The notes beneath the pieces were generated by a model, which did no database searches, was not told the DNA's origin, and saw only the letters and a list, made by a program, of their open reading frames with translations. A stretch of 64,000 bases of DNA from Ignavibacteriae bacterium HGW-Ignavibacteriae-1 (GTDB lineage Bacteria; Bacteroidota; Ignavibacteria; Kapaibacteriales; UBA2268): assembly GCA_002839825.1 (NCBI GenBank), contig PGYU01000004.1, positions 1-64,000 of the forward strand. Reading direction: 5' to 3'. The translations under genes and the position numbers were made by a program. Below, one piece after another: positions 16,158 to 23,700 of this stretch. Every line of letters starts with the position of its first letter. The first letter of the stretch is position 1.

Positions 16158-17495
16158 TCAAGAGCGGATAGCTTTTTCCAAACTTTGAGCGATAGATTGG
16201 ATATCTTTGCCTTTTAATTCTATGACAGTTGATTGGTTTCTTCGCTTGTCTAACCATTTGCTTATGATTTCCCATTCAACTTTGTCGTTGTCGCCATTTT
16301 GCGTTTTTTGCATCAAATCTAATTGGTGATGTATTTCGGTCAGTTCAGCCTTTTTGCCGATAGTTTTGTGGAAATGCAAATTCCCGTCACAAATTAAAAA
16401 TACATCGCATAGATATGTGTGTTCATTGTCGTTTATTACCACAGCAATATCTTTACAGACTTCCTTCTTGGGTGCAATACTTTCGGTTATCTTTTTGATG
16501 AAATCTTTGCCTAGCAAATTTTCAAGATTTTGAATACTTTTCAAAGCTTCGAGTTTGGGTTCATCTACGATTACACCATTATCACCTACTCCGTTCACAG
16601 GCGGTTTTCTATTGAATGGAGGCGAGCTTTCGTGCAAAATTCTGAAATAATCAAGTTCGAGATGCAGGTCGGAAGCACATTCTAAATATTCAACTTTATC
16701 TGTAGCAGAAATCATATCCGCAATCTTTTTTGATTGATTCTCTGCTTTGACTATCATCCGCACTACTGTAGCTCTTAGATTGCTGCTTTTGCTCACGAAA
16801 TGAATATCATTACTTGCGTTTTTGAAAATCAATAATCCTTGCCCATAGGGGAAATCATCAGCCGAGATTGAAAGCTTTGTAAGTGTTTCCTCCTTAGGCT
16901 TGAATGTCCTTTGTGTGCGGTTCTGAAAATCCAACAACTCTTCAGTTGTTAAAATATCATGTTCATTCTCGGCGATATTTAAGAGCTCGAGTAGAATATA
17001 AGCTGTAGCTTCAGCATCATCTAAGGCTCTGTGTCGAGAAATTATCGGGATTCCGAAAAAATTTGCCAGCGAGCCGACATTCTTCTTAATATCAGTTGGA
17101 AGTAGTTTTCGAGAAAGTTTCAAAGAACATAACTTTTCACATTCAAACATAAAAGCATTACGCTCGAATGAGGACTTGACAAATCTATAATCAAATTCGC
17201 AATTATGAGCTACAAATATAGTATCCGGCTTACGGAACATTGTTTTAATTCCGGGTACTGCATCGCCAAATTCAGGTGCACGCCGAACCATCGCATCTGT
17301 AATACCTGTCATTTTCTGGATAAACTCAGGTATTGGTTGGTGCGGATTGGCGAGAGTCGTGTATTTCTCTGTAATCAAGCCACTTCGGACTGTCACACAG
17401 CCGATTTCGGTTATTCGGTGCATCTTAGGGTCGGAACCGGTAGTTTCGACGTCTGTCACGACAAAATTTGTTTCCCAGATTGAAGCCATTTGCAA
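16158..17495 (-). CDS. DEDDh 3'-5' exonuclease fused to a degenerate GIY-YIG domain
   Basis: A 445-aa two-domain protein. Residues about 10-180 are a PolC/DnaQ-type DEDDh exonuclease with its motifs in order: DVETT with Asp15 and Glu17, VAHNCEFDYRF, and SRHRALDDAEA. Residues about 214-300 align with the UvrC/Cho GIY-YIG nuclease (QGLLIFKNASNDIHFVSKSS, then NLRATVV, and later YLECASDL and PPFNRKPP). The catalytic tyrosines are replaced (GIY is GLL, YIG is FVS) and the metal Glu is not found; only the Arg remains. The last 145 residues have no clear match. Such exonuclease-UvrC-like fusions occur in several phyla, and repair is the likely role. Here the second domain may only bind DNA. It precedes nothing essential on the strand and is 15 bp from the HAD gene. 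Confidence 0.85.
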   Translation of the reverse strand: MQMASIWETNFVVTDVETTGSDPKMHRITEIGCVTVRSGLITEKYTTLANPHQPIPEFIQKMTGITDAMVRRAPEFGDAVPGIKTMFRKPDTIFVAHNCEFDYRFVKSSFERNAFMFECEKLCSLKLSRKLLPTDIKKNVGSLANFFGIPIISRHRALDDAEATAYILLELLNIAENEHDILTTEELLDFQNRTQRTFKPKEETLTKLSISADDFPYGQGLLIFKNASNDIHFVSKSSNLRATVVRMIVKAENQSKKIADMISATDKVEYLECASDLHLELDYFRILHESSPPFNRKPPVNGVGDNGVIVDEPKLEALKSIQNLENLLGKDFIKKITESIAPKKEVCKDIAVVINDNEHTYLCDVFLICDGNLHFHKTIGKKAELTEIHHQLDLMQKTQNGDNDKVEWEIISKWLDKRRNQSTVIELKGKDIQSIAQSLEKAIRS

Positions 17496-17510
17496 GTGCT
17501 TGATTTATTA

Positions 17511-18134
17511 TTAATTAATGTGTGTAATATTTCTTATACTGTGTAATAATCCTGACAAATCCATGCTGCTATCAAAGTGCATAAATTCGATTCCCATCTT
17601 TAAAGCCCCTGATGAATTCTTGATATTGTCATCTACGAAAATTGTTTTATCGGGACTAAATTTCATTTTTCTACAAACAAAATCGAAGATTTCCATATCG
17701 GGTTTTCTCATTCCGATTTCATGCGAAAAGAAAACTTCTTGAAATTTCGGGAAGAAATCAATGCATTCATCTTTAAATTTTTGGAAGTGAATTTCATTTG
17801 TATTGCTCAGGATGATAATGTTGAACTGAGCAGCAAATTGTTCAGCTATTGAGATTGCATCAGCTTTTAAGCCAATAAGCATGGCATTCCAGGCTTCGAT
17901 AACAACATGTTCGGGCGATTGAATACTATATTGTTTGTGAATATCGGAGATGAAAGATGCTGAATCAATCAAACCCTTTTCATAAAGCTCAGGCATATCG
18001 AGTATGTCATCGAGCTTCATTGCACGAAGCCTTTCACCTTCGGGTGAAATCATCGCCAGAGCCTCTATAGTTCTGCGATAATCAACATTGTAAAAAACGC
18101 CGCCAAAATCAAAAATTATATTTTTAACTAACAT
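17511..18134 (-). CDS. HAD superfamily subfamily IA hydrolase
   Basis: A 207-aa cytoplasmic phosphatase-like protein. Motif I is FDFGGVFYNVD (nucleophile Asp9). The usual second Asp is Gly, as in many DFGGV-type members related to YihX and epoxide-hydrolase N-terminal domains. Motif II is ILSNTNEIH, motif III is the Lys in RKPDMEIF, and motif IV is FVDDNIKN. A helical cap lies between motifs I and II. The substrate is probably a small phosphorylated metabolite but cannot be told. It lies between RsmB and the exonuclease on the same strand with short gaps (28 and 15 bp), suggesting a three-gene operon. Confidence 0.88.
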   Translation of the reverse strand: MLVKNIIFDFGGVFYNVDYRRTIEALAMISPEGERLRAMKLDDILDMPELYEKGLIDSASFISDIHKQYSIQSPEHVVIEAWNAMLIGLKADAISIAEQFAAQFNIIILSNTNEIHFQKFKDECIDFFPKFQEVFFSHEIGMRKPDMEIFDFVCRKMKFSPDKTIFVDDNIKNSSGALKMGIEFMHFDSSMDLSGLLHSIRNITHIN

Positions 18135-18162
18135 GATTCTACAAAAATACTAAAAAAAAGGA

Positions 18163-19572
18163 CTAATATAACTTTCGCATTCGAGCCATATAAAAGCCAT
18201 CACAATTATGGACGTATGTCTTAGTTGTATAGCTGAAATCGTGTTCGCCCAAATCGGAAAGTTCGATTCCATGTGACTCAAAATGTGGTTTGAGTGGGTC
18301 CGGCGTGAAGTTTTCGTTATTTTGCAAAAAGTAATCTACCACTTCTTGATTTTCCTGGGGCATAACTGAACATGTAGCATAGACCAAAATCCCACCCGGC
18401 TTGACAAAATTTGAGTAATCACTCAAAATTCTCTTTTGCTTCTCTGCTAATCTCGCTAATAATCTATCTGTAAGTCTCAACTTTTTCATAGGGTCACGCC
18501 TGATTGTGCCCATACCCGAGCACGGTGCATCAATAAGCACCAAATCGAATTGGGTGCCGCTGAAGGTGTTCTTGAGCGATGCTAAATCAGGGGCTTTGAT
18601 GTGGATTGCCGAAATGTTGTTAAGCCCTCCACGAGAAGCACGAATTTTCAGCTCACGAAGTCGATTGAACTCGACATCAGCTGCCACAATATCAGAATTA
18701 CCCTGAGTCAAATCCGCCAAATGAAGCGACTTACCGCCGGCGCCCGCGCAAGCATCGAGAATCTTGTCGGTTGAATTCGGGTTACAAGCAAATCCTATCA
18801 ATTGACTGCCTTCGTCTTGAATTTCAAATTTCCCACTCTTATATTCGAGTGTGTTATCAATTTTTGCTCTTTCGGTCAAAATTATCGAACTTGGTGACAA
18901 TTTTCCGGCTTCAAAAGATATGTCCATGCTTTCTAACATTAGCTCAATCTCATCTTTTGAGGAGATTGTTGTACTAACGCGAAGGTTTACTGATGCCGGA
19001 TAAATAGATTTATTGGCATATTTGAAAGTATCAACAGACGTTTTGTCAATCTCTACTAACAAGTTTTGAGGGAAAGAGTAGCGTAATTCTACGTTCTTCC
19101 AATCATCGGGATGCAATTTGATGTTACTATCGAGTTCCTTAACAAAAGATTCAGTAGCAATTAACCAATCATTTACCGAACTAATCGTTACATTTATTTC
19201 AATTGAAATGTCATTTATTAATAAGTTTATAAAGTCTGATTCAGAAGTGCTGTTTAAACGATTAAAAATATCGAAGGAACCAAATTCCTCAAACTTTTTG
19301 TTTGCGGATAAGAAGCAATTACAAGCAGACATCAAGAAGAATTCGTTGCCTGCAATGTTATTATCGCGAGAGAACTTGTCTGCGAAGTGTTTCAACAAGA
19401 TGAAGTTTCGCAAAGTTGAGAAGATGTTCTCAGATAAGAATCTGCGTTCTTTGCTCCCAAAGTTTTTGCGTTTACGTAAAAACTCCGAAACAATGCCATC
19501 AGTAGGCTTGGGTGACTTAATCGCGACTTCAGTCACTTGCGATGCAATTTTTAATAATGAAGATAGTTTCAT
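18163..19572 (-). CDS. rsmB: 16S rRNA cytosine-C5 methyltransferase, RsmB/NOP2 family
   Basis: Methylates a cytosine of 16S rRNA using S-adenosylmethionine. At 469 aa it has the RsmB layout. The N-terminal 150 residues form a helical NusB-like RNA-binding domain, followed by a linker and a Rossmann methyltransferase domain. Motifs are ILDACAGAGGKSLHLA for SAM binding, LIDAPCSGMGTIRRDP with one catalytic Cys, and VYATCSVMPQENQEVV with the second Cys. It is the first gene of the minus-strand run with the HAD hydrolase and exonuclease. A 512-bp gap with the surface-protein locus lies upstream. The family is firm; the exact target cytosine (C967 in E. coli) is inferred. Confidence 0.9.
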   Translation of the reverse strand: MKLSSLLKIASQVTEVAIKSPKPTDGIVSEFLRKRKNFGSKERRFLSENIFSTLRNFILLKHFADKFSRDNNIAGNEFFLMSACNCFLSANKKFEEFGSFDIFNRLNSTSESDFINLLINDISIEINVTISSVNDWLIATESFVKELDSNIKLHPDDWKNVELRYSFPQNLLVEIDKTSVDTFKYANKSIYPASVNLRVSTTISSKDEIELMLESMDISFEAGKLSPSSIILTERAKIDNTLEYKSGKFEIQDEGSQLIGFACNPNSTDKILDACAGAGGKSLHLADLTQGNSDIVAADVEFNRLRELKIRASRGGLNNISAIHIKAPDLASLKNTFSGTQFDLVLIDAPCSGMGTIRRDPMKKLRLTDRLLARLAEKQKRILSDYSNFVKPGGILVYATCSVMPQENQEVVDYFLQNNENFTPDPLKPHFESHGIELSDLGEHDFSYTTKTYVHNCDGFYMARMRKLY

Positions 19573-20084
19573 TTACTTTTGTGTCAGTTCGTTATGATGA
19601 AAGTGCTAAATTACTAAAGATTTGATAGAATGTTGATAAAAAATTGCAAAATTATGAAAAAATCGAAAAAAAATTTGGTTCATTGTACTTTTTGAGTTAT
19701 TTTTAAAGTGCAGTAAAAGGGGAGTGTGTATTTTAAAAAGTAGAATTATAATGACATCTGACAAACGAGGCGTTTTAGACGCCTTTTCGGGTATTTTAAT
19801 AACGATGGATGAGGCAAAGCACGTATAAAAAAATTATACCATATATATATACGTGTTCTTTTTTTTTACAATTTTTAGGAATGTTTAAAAACTTTTTTGA
19901 TTATTAGAGTGAAATATTGTAAATTCGATTGCTATTTTAGGGAGAAAAAGCAAAAGTTTTTTCTGTTTTGTGCATGAAGCATATTGGCATGGTATTTGCA
20001 AATAAGTTATTTGAATTTTTTCGAGAATTTTAACAATAGAATGGAACTAAGTTTTAATATATTTTTTATAGGAGTAATGACTGT
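19573..20084. other. Long divergent intergenic region with hairpins
   Basis: A 512-bp AT-rich gap between rsmB (leftward) and the surface-protein locus (rightward). It holds a small hairpin (AGGCG and CGCCT around 19768-19787), a 25-codon frame at 19751-19828, and a second hairpin followed by a T-run. Downstream is about 200 bp of A/T-rich sequence that should contain the locus promoter and a long leader. An AGGAG ribosome site sits 10 nt before the ATG at 20085. No protein homolog is recognisable here. Confidence 0.5.
19820..19867 (+). terminator. Possible rho-independent terminator upstream of the surface locus
   Basis: Inverted repeat CACGTATA/TATACGTG with a 20-nt AT-rich loop, followed by a T-rich run of 12 bases on the plus strand. 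With a second hairpin 40 bp before it, it could end a short RNA (about 100-150 nt) transcribed from the rsmB side, or act as an attenuator for the giant genes. The stem is weak, so this is only a candidate. Confidence 0.35.
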
Positions 20085-20678
20085 ATGAAAAGATTTCTTG
20101 CGTATTTCGCAGTCTTAGGGTTGTTCGCAGTGTTGTTCGCAACAAGCGCATCCGCTCAAGGCTTAAAGCTGGAGAGATCTGTAATCGGAAGTGGTGGCAT
20201 GGTTGCTGCCCAAAATAATACCGACTACAGCTTAAACGGCGTTACAGGTCAATTTGCCATAGGTACATTGGCCGACCAGAGTCCCGGCTCTCAAAATTGG
20301 GATTTAAATCAAGGCTTTTGGGTTCCCGAACCTCCAGACCCTACCAGTGTGGAAGACAACAACCCATTAGCAGAAAACGACCTGTTCAACTACCCTAACC
20401 CGGTAAACAGGAACACTACAATTGAGTACTATCTGCCATCCGCAGCATACGTAACATTAACTGTTTACGATATGACCGGTAATCGCGTTAAAGTACTCTA
20501 TGACGGATACCAATCAGGCGGCACCCAAACAATGGATTGGGATACAAAGGCAGACAATGGCGTCGAACTAAGCTCAGGCTCATATTTGTACGAAGTTCAA
20601 GTTCGTTCATCCAATATGGCAGGTGCAGATACATTTAAGAGTTTCAGTAAAAGAAACATTATGGTTATCGTAAGATAA
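20085..20678 (+). CDS. Short T9SS type A sorting-domain protein, first gene of the surface locus
   Basis: A 197-aa secreted protein. The signal peptide ends at SASAQG near residue 25. The mature N-terminal part (RSVIGSGGMVAAQNNTDYSL, then GVTGQFAIGTLADQ) is a type often seen in Kapabacteria/Ignavibacteria cell-surface proteins. The last 90 residues are a complete T9SS sorting domain: LFNYPNPVNRNTTIEY, TLTVYDMTGNRVKVLYDG and LSSGSYLYEVQV. It has an AGGAG ribosome site. The 63-bp gap to the next, giant gene suggests co-transcription. I infer that it is a surface or base component associated with the fibres encoded downstream. Confidence 0.85.
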   Translation: MKRFLAYFAVLGLFAVLFATSASAQGLKLERSVIGSGGMVAAQNNTDYSLNGVTGQFAIGTLADQSPGSQNWDLNQGFWVPEPPDPTSVEDNNPLAENDLFNYPNPVNRNTTIEYYLPSAAYVTLTVYDMTGNRVKVLYDGYQSGGTQTMDWDTKADNGVELSSGSYLYEVQVRSSNMAGADTFKSFSKRNIMVIVR

Positions 20679-20741
20679 TTTCATGAAAAAGAAAATTAAA
20701 CATATTATATTTTGTGTAACAACATTTAGGAGTATCAAATA

Positions 20742-23700
20742 ATGAAGAAACTTATTCTTCTCAGTTTTGTACTATTATCTTTGATTATAGCCTCAGTTGG
20801 CTCGGTAATGTCTCAATCGAGACTTATCAACTATCAAGGTAATATTTTAGACCAACAAGGCAATCCTTATGCAGGATCTGCTCAAATGACATTCGAACTC
20901 TATGATAGAGAGTTCGGAGGCTCGCAACTATGGAGTGAAATCCAAAACGTAACAATGAATAAAGGTTATTTCAATGTTTACTTGGGTTCAAATACTCCTT
21001 TCCCCGCTGACTTTAGCTTCAACCGCGAATTGTGGGTACAAGTTACTGTCGGTACAAGCGCTCCATACCCGAGATCACCTCTCACTATGGTTCCTGCTGC
21101 TTTCGTTTCGGAAGTTGCTTCTTTAGCAAGATTTGCTGAAGACATTCCTGACGGATTAGTTAACTTGAACAAATTGTCTGATGAAGTCAAGATCATGGGC
21201 GGCGACCTTACCGGTACGCTTCCAAATCCAAGACTCAGACCAGGTGCTATCTTAGAAGGCATCGAAGATGGTTCAATCACTCAAAGCAAATTGGCTCCTA
21301 ACGTTACTACTAGACCTTCAGGTCCTGCAAGTGGCGACCTAACCGGTTTCTATCCGGATCCGTTAATTGCTCCAGGAGCGATTAATACTTTCAAAATTGC
21401 TGATGGTGCAGTTACTACAGACAAAATTGCTGACTTTGCTGTTACTTACAACAAATTCCAAAATGCTATAGGTCCTGTTGGAACTATTCTCGGATGGGAT
21501 GGTACACAATGGATTGAAACTTCAGTTCCTGAATGGGAACTTGGTAAAATTGTTGAAGTAATTGCCGGTGACGGTGTTTACGTAAATGAAATGGATACTG
21601 AATATGGTAACGGTTTCTATGATGTTCAAGTTGGTATCGCCGAATCAGGTGTAACTACTTCGAAAATTGCTGACCAAGCCGTAACTTATGGTAAACTTCA
21701 AAATGCTATGGGTCCTGTCGGAACTATTCTCGGTTGGGATGGTGAAGCATGGATTGAAACTGATGTTAATACTTGGGAAGCTGACGGTGTTATCGGTAAT
21801 GAAGTTTTAGACGCTACTCCTAACAGAGGTTTAGTAAGAGCCGGAATGGGCACTACAGAATCACCTTATACATTAGGTGTTGCTGAAGGTGGAATTACAG
21901 AAGAAATGATAGCTGATGGTGCTTTTTCTTTAACCAAACTTGCTTACGGTACTGAAACCGGTCAAATTCTTTGGTGGGATGGTGCAACTAACCAATGGAG
22001 ATATTCAACTGGTGCTGCTCCAACTCAAGATTATGTAATTAAATGGGTTGACGCCGGCGGTACATTAACTCCACAATGGGCTCCGGACGATATGACTATT
22101 CCTTTCGAAAAAACAATCACAGAACATGTTGAAACATTATTCTCTCTTACAAATAATGGTAATAGCGATGTAATGTCACTTACAACTACTGGAACAGGCG
22201 ATGGTTTACATATCAATATGACTCAAGATTTAAACGGTGGCGGTCACGCATTACATTTAAATGGTGCAGGATTCCAACAACCATCTATGATGATTAATGT
22301 TGAAACTGAATACGGTCTTCCTACAGGTGCTGCTACTGTCAATGCAACAATTAATTCTTTGGATGCTAATTCAGCAGGTTTCCAAATCAATACAGTTGTT
22401 AACGAAGATGGTAATAATTTATACGATGTAGAAGGTCTTCAATCTTTCTTGACTGTCAATGGCGCTTCACCTGATATATACTATACAGGTACTTGGAGTG
22501 TTGCTGCAACAGATAACGGTATTGCTACCGGTGTTTGGGGCGAAGCTGAAGGCACTAACGTTCAAAGTAACTTTGGTGTAATTGGTAGTGCTGATGATGC
22601 CACTGTATCTAACGTTGGTGTTTTGGGTGTTGCTAATGCTGCTGTTTATCAAGATTATACAACTCAATTCCCATCCGGATTTGGTGCAGGTATTGCTGCA
22701 TTGAACGAAGGTGGATCATTCATGGATTATGGTGTATATGCTTTAGTTGATGGCGAAGCTACAGGCGCTTATGTTGAAGCTGAAGATGCTTCAGCAGGCG
22801 TATTCACTAATAATAGTGATTTGACTGAAACTGTATTAGCTTTCAACCAAGCTAACGGTGACGTTGTTGTCGGTATTGCTAACGAAGGCTCAGCTTTTGT
22901 TGGTGTTAACGAAAGTGCAACCGGAACTGCAATTATTGAAAACATTGGTACAGGTTCAGCTATCGAAGCTGCTTCAATGGGTACTGATTTCCCAACTGTA
23001 TGGGCAGAAAATCTTAATGATGGTCCTGCTGCATGGTTCGTTGGTACTAACCCACAAACAGATGGTTTTGCTGATAATAATTCAGTTGCTGCTGTTGTTA
23101 ATGAAAATAATGGTCGTGCTTTATATGTAGAAGGTGGAGCGGCAAATGATGAAAATGCCGGTAACCCTTACTTGCAAGATCCTGCTAACAATGACGACGC
23201 TGCTTTAATCGTTGTTAATACTGCTTATCAAGGTGGCGCTCCTTGGGGAACTGCAATCAAAACTTACGGTGACATTTGGGCTAACTCTACTATCGGTGCA
23301 AGCCAATTAGTAGCTCTTGATGCTCTTGTTATCGGCGACCCATTTGGTTTAAATACTACTTTGACTCCTCCAGCATTCCTAGGTGCTCCTTTAGTAATCA
23401 ACACAGATGTTGAGATTCAAGGTGACTTGTATGTTAATGACATTTGGGCAAACGAAGTTAATGCAAACGTTCTTAACGCTGCTTTAGGCGTATTTGACGA
23501 TTTACAAGTTAACAATGATGCTAACGTTGATGGTAACACTACTTTGAACACACTTGCTGTTTCGGGTCTTTCAACTTTATCGAACACTCAAATTAACGGC
23601 ACATTAGGTGTAACAGGACATTCAACTTTAGCTACTGTTGCTGCCGGTAATACAAATATCACTGGTACATTAGGTGTAACAGGACATTCAACATTAGCTA

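Noticed and set aside
19118-19597. Plus-strand 159-codon frame opposite rsmB
   Set aside because: Lies antisense to a clearly conserved methyltransferase; the protein has no recognisable features.
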